This document shows positions 14,166-23,563 of a stretch of 32,872 bases of DNA, in pieces (position 1 is the stretch's first letter; the number at the start of each line of letters is the position of its first letter). The stretch lies in assembly GCA_041596515.1 (NCBI GenBank), contig JBFHIJ010000035.1, positions 1 through 32,872 of the forward strand. Direction: 5' to 3'. The notes under the pieces were generated by a model. That model was not told where the DNA came from. It made no database searches and worked only from the letters and a program-made list of their open reading frames with translations. The DNA is from JBFHIJ01 sp041596515 (GTDB taxonomy: Bacteria > Bacteroidota > Ignavibacteria > Kapaibacteriales > UBA2268). Position numbers and translations under genes: made by a program.

Positions 14166-16115
14166 TTACTTATCGTGATTGCGTTTAGCACCCGGCACGT
14201 TAAGCTCTTGGAAAAGTTTGATGACCTCATCTATATTCATTTTACCGATATCCCCTACTGTATGCTCTCTCACTGAGACAGTTCCCGCTTCCATTTCTTT
14301 AGCACCAATAATAAGTGCAAAAGGAATCTTTGCCTGCTCTGACTCTGCAATCTTTCTATTAACTTTTTCGGCTCTGCCATCATAAACAGTTCGAAAGCCT
14401 AAGTTTTCTAGTTTATCAGCAAGTTCTTTTGCATAATCTTGCTGGTCACCACCTATTGGTAAGACTGAAATTTGCTCAGGAGCAAGCCAGAATGGGAAGT
14501 TTCCTGCAGTATGTTCAATCAGTACTGCAACAAATCTCTCCATAGATCCAAATGGTGCACGGTGAATCATGATAGGTCTGTGTTTATTATCATCAGCACC
14601 AATGTATTCCAATTCAAATCTTTCAGGTAGGTTATAATCTACTTGAATAGTACCAAGTTGCCAATTCCTTCCTAAAGCATCTTTAATCATAAAGTCTAAC
14701 TTAGGTCCGTAAAAAGCCGCTTCGCCAGTTTCAGTGATTGTGTTAAGCCCTCTTTCTTCGCAAGCTTCAATAATGGCTCTTTCAGCTTTTTCCCAGTTTT
14801 CATCGCTTCCAATATATTTATCATGATTATCAGGATCACGCAAAGATATTTGAGCAGTGTAATTTTCGAAGTTAAGTGCATCAAAGATGATAAAGATAAT
14901 ATCAATTACTTTTTTGAACTCAGCCTTCAACTGATCTGGTGTACAGAAGATGTGAGCATCATCCTGAGTGAAGCTACGAACGCGAGTAAGGCCATGGAGT
15001 TCACCACTTTGTTCGTATCTGTAAACAGTACCAAACTCTGCAAATCTGACAGGTAAGTCTCTATACGAACGAGGCTTAGTTTTGTAGATTTCGCAGTGGT
15101 GAGGGCAGTTCATAGGTTTAAGCATGAACTCTTCACCTTCGTAAGGAGTAGATATAGTTTGGTACGAATCCTCAGCATATTTTTGGAAGTGACCGGATGT
15201 TTTATATAGATTTACATCACCGATATGCGGAGTAATCACCTGATCGTATCCAAATTTCTTTTGTACAGATTTTAAGAATTTTTCTAATTGTTCTCTTAAA
15301 ATTGCACCTTTTGGCAACCATAGAGGTAAACCTTGTCCAACACTTTGCGAGAAAGCAAATAAGCCAAGCTCTTTGCCAAGTTTTCTATGATCTCTTTTTT
15401 CAGCTTCTTCACGTTTTTCCACCCACTCATCAAGCATTTTTTGCTTAGGGAAAGTAATACCATATATACGAGTAAGCATCTGTCTATCCGAATCGCCGCG
15501 CCAGTAAGCGCCTGCTATTGAATAGAATTTGACAGCTTTGAAGACTCCTGTGCTAGGTACGTGCGCACCACGGCAAAGATCAACAAAATTACCTTGTTTA
15601 TAAAGAGTAATTTCATCTTCTTTCAAGCCTTCTAATAATTCAATTTTATATGGATCGCCTTCTTTTTTGAAGTAATCAACTGCATCTTCCCAAGTGATTT
15701 CAATTCTTTCATAGCTAGATTTTCTTTTAGCTAATTCTTTGAATTTTTTTTCTAAGTCAGGAATATCTTCAGTTGAGATTTTTTCGCCTTCAGGCAATTC
15801 GATATCATAATAAAATCCGTTTTCTATAGATGGTCCAATGCCAAATTTGGTTCCCGGATAAATCTCAGCAACTGCTTCAGCCATTAAGTGAGCAGAAGAG
15901 TGCCAGTATATCTCTTTGCCTTCATCATCATCAAAGGTAACAAATCTGATAGTAGCATCTTCATTTATTTGACGAGACAAATCATATTTTTTTTCGTTTA
16001 CGAAACATCCAAGAGCATTGCGAGCCAATCCCTGAGAAATAGATTGAGCTATTTCCATTCCAGTAGTTCCGTCAGCATACTCTCTCACATTTCCATCCGG
16101 AAAAGTAATCTTCAT
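14166..16115 (-). CDS. thrS: Threonine--tRNA ligase
   Basis: This enzyme charges tRNA-Thr. The 649-residue protein has the full bacterial layout: an N-terminal TGS domain (MKITFPDGNVREY onward), an editing domain with HSSAHLM (72-78) and later DLCRGAHVP, a class II catalytic core with motif 2 region MLKPMNCPHHCEIY and FRVRSFTQDDAHIF-type sequence, and a C-terminal anticodon-binding domain (QISVLPIGGDQQDYA). The ATG at 16115 is chosen because TTGGAA lies about 7 nt upstream; the in-frame TTG at 16127 overlaps that ribosome-binding site. The gene is not followed by infC-rpmI-rplT, a linkage common elsewhere; instead the stator operon converges on it. Confidence 0.96.
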   Translation of the reverse strand: MKITFPDGNVREYADGTTGMEIAQSISQGLARNALGCFVNEKKYDLSRQINEDATIRFVTFDDDEGKEIYWHSSAHLMAEAVAEIYPGTKFGIGPSIENGFYYDIELPEGEKISTEDIPDLEKKFKELAKRKSSYERIEITWEDAVDYFKKEGDPYKIELLEGLKEDEITLYKQGNFVDLCRGAHVPSTGVFKAVKFYSIAGAYWRGDSDRQMLTRIYGITFPKQKMLDEWVEKREEAEKRDHRKLGKELGLFAFSQSVGQGLPLWLPKGAILREQLEKFLKSVQKKFGYDQVITPHIGDVNLYKTSGHFQKYAEDSYQTISTPYEGEEFMLKPMNCPHHCEIYKTKPRSYRDLPVRFAEFGTVYRYEQSGELHGLTRVRSFTQDDAHIFCTPDQLKAEFKKVIDIIFIIFDALNFENYTAQISLRDPDNHDKYIGSDENWEKAERAIIEACEERGLNTITETGEAAFYGPKLDFMIKDALGRNWQLGTIQVDYNLPERFELEYIGADDNKHRPIMIHRAPFGSMERFVAVLIEHTAGNFPFWLAPEQISVLPIGGDQQDYAKELADKLENLGFRTVYDGRAEKVNRKIAESEQAKIPFALIIGAKEMEAGTVSVREHTVGDIGKMNIDEVIKLFQELNVPGAKRNHDK

Positions 16116-16162
16116 AACGCATTCCAATTTCTATATACAAAAATATCTATTCTTTCAATTTA

Positions 16163-16170
16163 CAAATATA
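16163..16170 (-). promoter_or_regulatory. Candidate -7 element for thrS
   Basis: The minus strand reads TATATTTG, 47 bp upstream of the thrS ATG. A TTG (complement of 16193-16195) lies 22 bp further upstream, slightly long for the consensus. A second TAnnTTTG match (TATTTTTG, 16138-16145) lies closer to the gene. I saw no T-box leader. Confidence 0.45.
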
Positions 16171-16337
16171 CATAATGTTCCTAAAGAACGTTCAAATTCT
16201 ATGTAAATTTTTTTTATTATATTGATTTAGAGAATCTATCATAGATTTAGCCTATAATAATTAGTGTTGAGTCTATTAGTTTAAACTATTTACGACTAAT
16301 ATATTTTAGTAATATCAAGCTGCATGTCTAAGATTCA

Positions 16338-17366
16338 TTACTCTCCTATAGATTCATGCAGAAACACATAACTTTCGTATCTCTCAAAATCAATTAAGCC
16401 TTCTTCTACCGCTGCCGCTACCGCACAATTTGGTTCGTGAGTGTGTGAGCATGGTTTATATTTACAACCAAGCATATAGTCATCAAACTCGTGAAAATAA
16501 AGTGGTAGGTTTTGCTTATCTACTCCGGCAAGGGCAAACTCCCTTATACCAGGAGTGTCTATTACTTTGCCTCCAAATGGCAAGTCGAACTCAGCAACAA
16601 AGCTTGTAGTATGTCGCCCTTTATTACTCTTATCACTAATTTCGTTAACTACTTGCAATTCCTCACCGATAAGGCTATTAACTAATGTGGATTTGCCAGC
16701 ACCTGACTGACCTGAAAAAACCGAAGTTTTATCTTTCAAATATTCTTTTAACTGTAAAATTCCTTCTCCATGCAGAGCAGACATATACAAAATTGTTATA
16801 CCTAATTCTTTGTAGGGAGCCAATATTTCGTCTATATCCATACCTTCTACAAGGTCGATTTTATTAACCGCTATAATTGGTCTTATTTTTCCTACTTCAG
16901 CCGCTACGAGATATCTGTCGATAAGCCTTCTATTTAAGTCAGGCGAGACAAGAGGCGCCATTATTACAAGGTTATCTATGTTTGAGGCAATTACGTGTTC
17001 TGTGTGAGCACCATGGATAGCAATTCTTGAAAGCATCGACTTCCTTAACTCAACTTGCATAATAGTTGCACCGGGAAGTTCCGAATTTTCATCATAGTTT
17101 TGGTCAGGCAAAATTTTAACTTTGTCGCCTACAGCAATTATTGTTTGTCTCTGATTGGGCGAAATAATCTTACCTGCCGGTAGACATTCGTACTTCTCTC
17201 CCAATTCTGTAAGTGCATAAAAGATGCGACCTTGTGCGGCTATAACTCTAGCATTTACAACACCATCAGGCAACTTACCTGATTCACGAACAAGTATACG
17301 TTTAGGTGCAGCATTTTTCCTTATTGGAGCCTGTTTAGAGTCTTTGTTTTTATTTCTTTTATTCAT
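16338..17366 (-). CDS. rsgA: Ribosome small-subunit-dependent GTPase A
   Basis: This is a circularly permuted GTPase that helps mature the 30S subunit. The 342-residue product has a basic N-terminal tail (about 1-25, rich in Lys, Arg, Asn), an OB-fold (about 35-110), then G-motifs in permuted order: NKID (168-171), SAL (196-198), the P-loop GQSGAGKS (219-226) and DTPG (270-273). A zinc-binding end follows with Cys301, Cys306, His308 and Cys314. The length is typical. No Shine-Dalgarno precedes the ATG at 17366. It is divergent from recJ across a 132-bp region that contains a 13-bp direct repeat. Confidence 0.95.
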   Translation of the reverse strand: MNKRNKNKDSKQAPIRKNAAPKRILVRESGKLPDGVVNARVIAAQGRIFYALTELGEKYECLPAGKIISPNQRQTIIAVGDKVKILPDQNYDENSELPGATIMQVELRKSMLSRIAIHGAHTEHVIASNIDNLVIMAPLVSPDLNRRLIDRYLVAAEVGKIRPIIAVNKIDLVEGMDIDEILAPYKELGITILYMSALHGEGILQLKEYLKDKTSVFSGQSGAGKSTLVNSLIGEELQVVNEISDKSNKGRHTTSFVAEFDLPFGGKVIDTPGIREFALAGVDKQNLPLYFHEFDDYMLGCKYKPCSHTHEPNCAVAAAVEEGLIDFERYESYVFLHESIGE

Positions 17367-17397
17367 TGTTTTTATTACGCTATTATTATATTCTCTT

Positions 17398-17433
17398 TAA
17401 TTTACACAAAGTGTGGAAAATAATTTACACAAA
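17398..17433. repeat. 13-bp direct repeat in rsgA/recJ divergent promoter region
   Basis: TAATTTACACAAA occurs at 17398-17410 and again at 17421-17433, with a 10-bp spacer (period 23). The first copy also overlaps the small inverted repeat CACA-AAG-TGTG (17405-17415). The two copies lie in the short region between divergent genes, so they could be paired sites for a regulator. Confidence 0.6.
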
Positions 17434-17498
17434 TATGTTTGAAAAGGTAAACAAAATTCGTAAGTTGCTTCTAATTAGAAAATAACACAGGATTCTAG

Positions 17499-19211
17499 TT
17501 GAATTACCGTTGGACATTCAAGAAGCAAGAAGGTAATGAAGATCATATCCCAAATTTAGCAAGATTATTAAAGATACCAAAGAGTCTTTCTTCAGTTTTG
17601 GCCTCAAGAGGCATAAAAAATGAGAAAGAAGCTCAGGCATTCTTTGAACCCAAGTTGGAAGACTTACACGATCCTTTCCTTATGGACGGGATGGATTTGG
17701 CTGTTGATAGAGTAATGCAAGCAGTCAATTCGGGTGAAAAAATTTGGATTCACGGCGATTATGACGTGGATGGTACTTCAAGTACTTCTATGGTCTGCCA
17801 GTTTCTGCAAGAAATAGGCGGAACGGTGGACTATTACATACCCGACAGATTTGATGACGGGTACGGGCTTTCGCATAAGAGTGTGGACTTAGGTACAGAT
17901 TTTGGGGCTACGTTGCTGATAACGGTTGATGTCGGTATCACTTCTTTCGAACCCCTCAACTATGCCAAATCTGAAGGCATGGAAATCATTATCTGCGACC
18001 ACCACGAACCCGGCGATTATCTTCCTGATGTAACTGCTATATTAGACCCTATCAAACCGGGCTGTAATTATCCTTTTAAACATTTAGCTGCTTGCGGCGT
18101 TGCTTTCAAATTTGTTCAGGCTATTGCTCAGCATATCGGCGAGCCCGATAGAGCCTTGCAATATTTGGACTTTGTAGCACTTGCTTCTGCGGCTGACATG
18201 GTACCTCTTATCGGCGAAAATAGAACTTTAGTATACTATGGATTGGAGCAATTAAACTTGCACCCAAGACCTGGCATTAAAGGGCTAGTTTACTGTACGG
18301 GATTGCGTTTAGGAAATATTACTGCATCTAATATAGTTTATGCCATTGCTCCGCTTATAAACGCTGCAGGCAGGTTAGGAGATGCACGACGCTCTGTTGA
18401 GATGATGTCTCAACAAGATGAAAATGCGGCTTTCAGGATTGCTCAGCAACTTGAAGACGAAAATAGAAAAAGAAGATATTTTGATCAAAAGACTTTTGAC
18501 GAAACATTACCTATTGCAGATAAAATTTTAGAAGATCCTTCGACAAGGTCTTTAGTGCTCCATGGTGACAGTTGGCATGCCGGTGTTATTGGTATTGTGG
18601 CTTCTCGTCTTGTAGATAAATACCATTTACCTACAGTGTTACTGACCACAATCGACGGTGCTGCTAAGGGCTCTGCAAGAAGTATAAATGATTTCGATAT
18701 TCATACTGCCTTGAAACAGTGCGAACATATGCTTATCGAGTTTGGTGGACACAAACATGCCGCAGGGCTTTCGATTGCTGTAGAAAACATCCCAGAGTTT
18801 CGCAAAGCGATTAATAAAATTGCAGCAACTCATATTACTCGCGAGATGTTAATACCTGAAATTGAAATAGATTCTGAGCTGATGTTAAACGAATTATCTC
18901 CAAAGTTTCTAAGGACTTTAAGTAAGTTTGCTCCTTATGGTTTTGCGAATTACAAGCCGATTTTTTATTCCCAAAACGTTAAATCAGTTAACGGTGTAAA
19001 AATAGTAGGTAGCAATAATGTACGTTTCCGAGCATTTCAAAATAATTTTGTGATTGATGCTATCGGTATCAATTTGGCATCAAAAATTGATATTATAGCC
19101 GGGGGAAGACCGTTTGACATGGTTTATAATCTGGAAGCTAATAATTTTAACGGTCAGAAATCTCCACAGTTAACTGTAAAAGATATCAGACCGTCGAAAT
19201 ATGCAAAATAA
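17499..19211 (+). CDS. recJ: Single-stranded-DNA-specific 5'-3' exonuclease RecJ
   Basis: RecJ degrades single-stranded DNA from 5' ends in recombination and mismatch and base-excision repair. The 570 residues match the family core. DHH phosphoesterase motifs are visible: DYDVDG (87-92), Asp144 in TVDVGIT, DHH (167-169), Asp233 in AADMVPL, then the DHHA1 motif GGHKHAAG near residue 410, and a C-terminal OB-like region. The start is a TTG at 17499, chosen because AGGA lies 7 nt upstream and because the MNYRW opening matches RecJ proteins. Its stop lies 11 nt inside the next gene, so translation of the two is probably coupled. Confidence 0.94.
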   Translation: MNYRWTFKKQEGNEDHIPNLARLLKIPKSLSSVLASRGIKNEKEAQAFFEPKLEDLHDPFLMDGMDLAVDRVMQAVNSGEKIWIHGDYDVDGTSSTSMVCQFLQEIGGTVDYYIPDRFDDGYGLSHKSVDLGTDFGATLLITVDVGITSFEPLNYAKSEGMEIIICDHHEPGDYLPDVTAILDPIKPGCNYPFKHLAACGVAFKFVQAIAQHIGEPDRALQYLDFVALASAADMVPLIGENRTLVYYGLEQLNLHPRPGIKGLVYCTGLRLGNITASNIVYAIAPLINAAGRLGDARRSVEMMSQQDENAAFRIAQQLEDENRKRRYFDQKTFDETLPIADKILEDPSTRSLVLHGDSWHAGVIGIVASRLVDKYHLPTVLLTTIDGAAKGSARSINDFDIHTALKQCEHMLIEFGGHKHAAGLSIAVENIPEFRKAINKIAATHITREMLIPEIEIDSELMLNELSPKFLRTLSKFAPYGFANYKPIFYSQNVKSVNGVKIVGSNNVRFRAFQNNFVIDAIGINLASKIDIIAGGRPFDMVYNLEANNFNGQKSPQLTVKDIRPSKYAK

Positions 19212-22200
19212 CATCAATTACGATTACTTTTACGATAGACTACGTGAATTAGTAAGCATGAGAGACCTTTCTGCAAAGGAGAGGTTTCTTTTTGTTTTTT
19301 CAGTAATTAAAGAGATTTTTGCAAAACTTACTGAAAATGAAAACCGCTTCTTCTCTTCTTTCTTTTCCAGAACTGTATACATTTTCGATAAATTCAACTT
19401 TACGGAAGAACTTAGAAAGCACGTCGGTAAAGTTAGATACCTTGCTTCCGAATTAAGAAAGAATCCTAATCTTTACTGCTCTGAAGATAACTACCTTGCA
19501 TCACTTCAGATATGCACAAACATACTGAAATTCTTATCACATATTGATACGCCTGATTTCATCACTGAGCTATTCCCTGTGTCTGTGGATTTAGATTACT
19601 CATTTTTAAAAAGCAAAAGAGAGCAAAAAGATTTATATTCTCTGAGAGGAGTAGTTATCGGAAAAGATAACGTATCTTTTCCTGTAATCAAGTTAGAAAT
19701 AGATAGTACAGAGCACATTACTATTAGATTATCTGACAATTGGAAGGATTTATATAATCAGGTATGGAAAGGTGTAGAACTTAATATACTCGATTGCGAA
19801 CTTAGAGACGAAGAAAATCAACTATATGGGTGCTCGGCTCAAACAATAATAGTACTAATGCCTGATTACTTGTTTGATGTAACAGATTTATCTGAATGTT
19901 TTCAGCAAAGAGGTGCTAACATCCTTTTGTATTTTTTGAAAAAGTTTATTCCGCATCATACAGGCTTGCCTCTGCTGATTGGAAACATAATAAACTCAAT
20001 GCTTGATGAGTTGCTTTATGATAAAGATACAGATTTTGACGAGCTACTTGTTAATTCTATGAAGTACAAACCTCTGCAGTTATTTGCTCTTGCTGCAAAG
20101 CACCCTGAGTCTATCCAGCAGATAAGAACTATTAGTGCTAATCATTTCAATGCTTTACAAAGAACAATTGAAGTGTTAGAATATGATAATTTCCTGGTAG
20201 AACCTTCTTTTATGAGTCCTATTTATGGTCTTCAGGGACGTTTAGATGTACTTTTGGAATATGATAGCGACATCCACCGTAAAAATATTATCGAATTAAA
20301 ATCAGGATCGGCTCCTACTACTGACATTGCCTTTAAGATAGATGAAGCAAAATCTGTAAGAGCAGGAATTTGGCACAATCATTTTGCTCAAATTACCTGT
20401 TATAATATGCTTTTAGATTCTACATTCAAAGATAGAACTGGCAACTCGCAGATTTTATATTCATCTGCCGTTGAATACCCTCTTAGAGATGCTCCTAACG
20501 TTATCCAAAAAAAGCAGGATATTATAAAAAACAGGAACTGGGCTGTATCCATTGAGTACTCATTAATTCAGAAACAATATTCAGTATTCAAACTACTTAA
20601 CTCCAAAGATTTCGGGGACTATCCACCCTATTTATTAGGTCAGTTGAAATCATTTTCATCGTTTTATTTAGATTTGGAAACACACGAAAGAAATTATTTT
20701 CACACTGCAGTTTCTTTTATCCTAAACGAACTTTTCTTTGAAAAAACAGGATCTGATGAGTTTAAGCATAGAAAAGGATTTTCTTCTTTATGGAAAGACT
20801 CTTTTGAAGAGAAGGTTGCAAGTCTTTCTATTATTAGCGATTTACAACTTGATATTGACAATTCTGATTTTGACAAACTTCATCTTCATTTTTATAGAAG
20901 TGAAGATTCTACAAAATCACAGCCGTTCCGCAAAGGTGATATGATTATCCTATATCCTCAAACTGAGGAGACAAAGGTAAATCCTCTTTCCGGTCAGATA
21001 ATCAAAGGAACTCTCAAAGAGATTAATCCTGAGAAACTTACAATAAGTATTAGAAACAAGCTGTTTAAGACGGATTACTTTACACACAGCAATCTTTGGG
21101 CAATAGAGCATGACCATTTAGATACTAATACGAAAAACCTCTTTAAACAGGTTTATGCGTTGCTAAATGCAGACAAGCATAAACGAAATTTATTCTTTGG
21201 AATATCTGCTCCTGAGCAAGATAATATTACTGTGAATTACGAAGAACTCAGTGCATACCAAAACAAGCTGATTGGCGAGGCCGTAAGCTCTAAAAATTAC
21301 TATTTGATACAAGGCCCTCCCGGCACCGGAAAAACCTCTTATATGCTACGCTTTTTGGTAAAATACTTATTTGAAAATACTGAGCAACGCATTTTACTGG
21401 TTGCTTATACAAATCGTGCAGTAGACGAGATTGGACATGCACTTAAACGAATCAATCCCGAATTTGATTTTATACGGCTTGGCAGTAAAGAATCATCAGT
21501 ACACGAGGCTAATATCATTGCTAACATGGCTGACAAAATGCGTTTAAGAGAATTGCAGAAAATTGTTAAAACAAGTAGAGTATTTCTTTCTACGGTTTCT
21601 TCTTTAAATTCTAATCCGGAAATATTTGAAATACACGAATTTGATATTGCGATAATTGACGAAGCAGCACAAATTTTAGAGCCGCAATTAGTTGGCATTA
21701 TTTCGAAAGTTGAACGCTTCATTATGATTGGAGACGAAAAGCAGCTACCTGCAGTCGTTTCTCAAAGCAAAGGCACTTTAGATATAGTCGATAAAGACTT
21801 GATAGATTTAGGATTTACTTCATTTTCAGAGTCTTTATTTGAAAGACTTGTCAGATCAGCTCATACAAAACAATTAAGCGGTGTAGTTGGTTTGCTAAAT
21901 AGACAAGGCAGGATGCATAACGACATCATGTACTTTGCCAATAAGCTTATTTATGATGAGAAGCTCAAATGCTTAGAAGAACCTACTTGGCAATATGACG
22001 AATTAAATATTTTTTCCGAGCATAGCTCTAACCTTTCCCAACTATTGTCCGAGAAAAGAGTAGTATTTATCAATACTCCAAGAGAAAACCTAAGCAAACG
22101 AAATAAGACAGAAGCAAAAATTGCCTCAGACATCATCCAAATAATTCAGGAAATTGAAGGGATTGATTTTAATAATAAATCAGTAGGAGTTATATCCCCT

Positions 22201-22542
22201 TTCAGAATGCAGTGTGCAGAAATTATCTCATTAATTAGCAATGACTTGCTGCCATTAGTTACAATAGATACTGTAGAAAGGTACCAAGGCTCTGAACGCG
22301 AAACTATTATACTATCTTATGCAATCAACTCTCCAAATCAAATAGATAATGCTGTAGCCGAAGCAATACTTAATGGCAAAGTAGTTGACAGAAAGCTTAA
22401 TGTAGCGATTACAAGAGCTTGCAAAAATCTAATAATACTTGGTAATGCCTCTGCTCTGTCTAACAAAAGTTATTTTGCTGAGTTTATAAATTTGATAAAA
22501 GAGAATGGCAAATATATAGACTACAACGAGCTTGTATCTTAA
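19201..22542 (+). CDS. Dna2-like PD-(D/E)XK nuclease / SF1 helicase
   Basis: This is a 1113-residue fusion of a nuclease and a superfamily 1 helicase. The nuclease core is at about 335-402: GLQGRLDV (Asp349), IIELKSG (Glu365, Lys367), then HFAQITCY (Gln397, Tyr401), the order seen in Dna2/RecB/Cas4 nucleases. The helicase has GPPGTGKT (705-712), DEAA (820-823), GDEKQLP (844-850), TVERYQGSE (1024-1032) and NVAITRA (1067-1073), of the UPF1/Dna2 type. Residues 1-330 are unassigned. The cysteines that bind a [4Fe-4S] cluster in eukaryotic Dna2 are not seen after the nuclease core. The start overlaps the end of recJ by 11 nt, so a joint role in processing DNA ends is inferred. The gene ends without a clear terminator. 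Confidence 0.85.
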   Translation: MQNNINYDYFYDRLRELVSMRDLSAKERFLFVFSVIKEIFAKLTENENRFFSSFFSRTVYIFDKFNFTEELRKHVGKVRYLASELRKNPNLYCSEDNYLASLQICTNILKFLSHIDTPDFITELFPVSVDLDYSFLKSKREQKDLYSLRGVVIGKDNVSFPVIKLEIDSTEHITIRLSDNWKDLYNQVWKGVELNILDCELRDEENQLYGCSAQTIIVLMPDYLFDVTDLSECFQQRGANILLYFLKKFIPHHTGLPLLIGNIINSMLDELLYDKDTDFDELLVNSMKYKPLQLFALAAKHPESIQQIRTISANHFNALQRTIEVLEYDNFLVEPSFMSPIYGLQGRLDVLLEYDSDIHRKNIIELKSGSAPTTDIAFKIDEAKSVRAGIWHNHFAQITCYNMLLDSTFKDRTGNSQILYSSAVEYPLRDAPNVIQKKQDIIKNRNWAVSIEYSLIQKQYSVFKLLNSKDFGDYPPYLLGQLKSFSSFYLDLETHERNYFHTAVSFILNELFFEKTGSDEFKHRKGFSSLWKDSFEEKVASLSIISDLQLDIDNSDFDKLHLHFYRSEDSTKSQPFRKGDMIILYPQTEETKVNPLSGQIIKGTLKEINPEKLTISIRNKLFKTDYFTHSNLWAIEHDHLDTNTKNLFKQVYALLNADKHKRNLFFGISAPEQDNITVNYEELSAYQNKLIGEAVSSKNYYLIQGPPGTGKTSYMLRFLVKYLFENTEQRILLVAYTNRAVDEIGHALKRINPEFDFIRLGSKESSVHEANIIANMADKMRLRELQKIVKTSRVFLSTVSSLNSNPEIFEIHEFDIAIIDEAAQILEPQLVGIISKVERFIMIGDEKQLPAVVSQSKGTLDIVDKDLIDLGFTSFSESLFERLVRSAHTKQLSGVVGLLNRQGRMHNDIMYFANKLIYDEKLKCLEEPTWQYDELNIFSEHSSNLSQLLSEKRVVFINTPRENLSKRNKTEAKIASDIIQIIQEIEGIDFNNKSVGVISPFRMQCAEIISLISNDLLPLVTIDTVERYQGSERETIILSYAINSPNQIDNAVAEAILNGKVVDRKLNVAITRACKNLIILGNASALSNKSYFAEFINLIKENGKYIDYNELVS

Positions 22543-22643
22543 TGCTTTATTATTATCCGTAGTTTTATTATATTTATGCTTGCACTAAAACCAGTTTTGA
22601 AAATAAATTCTATATGTTAAATATATTTAAAGTGTGAATCATA

Positions 22644-23399
22644 ATGGCTGGACATAGTAAGTGGGCTAACATAAAGCACAGAAAAGGCAGACAGGACGCT
22701 AAAAAAGGTAAAATTTTTACTCGTATTGCTAAAGAGATTACAATCTCTGCGAGAGAAGGTGGCGGCGATCCTGATGCAAATCCTCGTTTGAGATTGGCTA
22801 TTCAAAATGGTAGATCTCAAAACATGCCTAACGAAAATATTACACGTGCTATCAAAAAAGGTACAGGTGAAATTGAAGGTGTGACTTACGAAGAAATCAC
22901 CTATGAAGGATATGCTCCAAGTGGTGTTGCCGTTATTATTGAAACAGTAACCGATAATCGGAATAGGACAGTTGCTGATCTTCGCAATATTATGGGCAAA
23001 TTAGGCGGTAACTTAGGTGAATCAGGTTCTGTGGCTTGGAACTTTGAAAGAAAAGGTGTCATCACTATCAACACAGATAATAAGACTGAAGACGAGCTTT
23101 TGGAACACGTTTTAGAAGCAGGCGCCGACGATTTGGAATACGGCGAAGAATCCAGTCGTATCGTTGCAGCGATGGAGAACTTTTCTACTGCTAATAAATA
23201 TTTTGATAGTGTTGATGGCATAGAAATTACAGAAGCTAAACTAGAATATATCCCTAAGGATATGGCAAAAGTAACTGACTTAAAGACAGCTGAAAAAGTT
23301 ATCAAATTTATTGATAATTTAGAAGATTATGAAGATGTTCAAAATCTATTTTCAAACATGGAGATAGACGATGACATAATAGAGCAGCTTGATCAGTAG
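22644..23399 (+). CDS. yebC: YebC/PmpR family protein
   Basis: This is a 251-residue member of the YebC/TACO1 family. The diagnostic N-terminus is MAGHSKWANIKHRKGRQDAK, followed by GDPDANPRLRLAI and NMPNENITRAIKKGTGE, then acidic second and third domains. Older annotation calls these DNA-binding regulators; more recent work on the family links it to translation, relieving ribosome stalling at proline-rich stretches, as TACO1 does in mitochondria. Length and sequence are typical and full. It lies alone in the same direction as the preceding helicase gene, 101 bp away. The frequent neighbour ruvC is absent. Confidence 0.95.
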   Translation: MAGHSKWANIKHRKGRQDAKKGKIFTRIAKEITISAREGGGDPDANPRLRLAIQNGRSQNMPNENITRAIKKGTGEIEGVTYEEITYEGYAPSGVAVIIETVTDNRNRTVADLRNIMGKLGGNLGESGSVAWNFERKGVITINTDNKTEDELLEHVLEAGADDLEYGEESSRIVAAMENFSTANKYFDSVDGIEITEAKLEYIPKDMAKVTDLKTAEKVIKFIDNLEDYEDVQNLFSNMEIDDDIIEQLDQ

Positions 23400-23426
23400 T
23401 AACTTTCATATATAATCTTACCTATT

Positions 23427-23461
23427 AAAGAGGAATATATTTTTATATTTCTCTTTTTTTT
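23427..23461 (+). terminator. Intrinsic terminator of the yebC gene
   Basis: AAAGAGGAATATA (23427-23439) pairs with TATATTTCTCTTT (23444-23456) with one G-U pair and a 4-nt loop, followed by T residues to 23461. It begins 27 bp after the stop codon. Confidence 0.88.
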
Positions 23462-23563
23462 GAAACATTGTTTTAAACCATACCGTATTAGTATATTATT
23501 AGTGCTGACTAATAATAATTGTGCTGCTAAATGTATTTTCACAAAACTAATATGAGGTATATC

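Noticed and set aside
16186..16193. GAACGTTC palindrome upstream of thrS
   Set aside because: It is only eight bases long, expected by chance at this frequency, and has no partner site.
21405..21722. 105-codon minus-strand frame inside the helicase gene
   Set aside because: It is antisense to the conserved helicase motifs and low in complexity; a shadow of the real gene.
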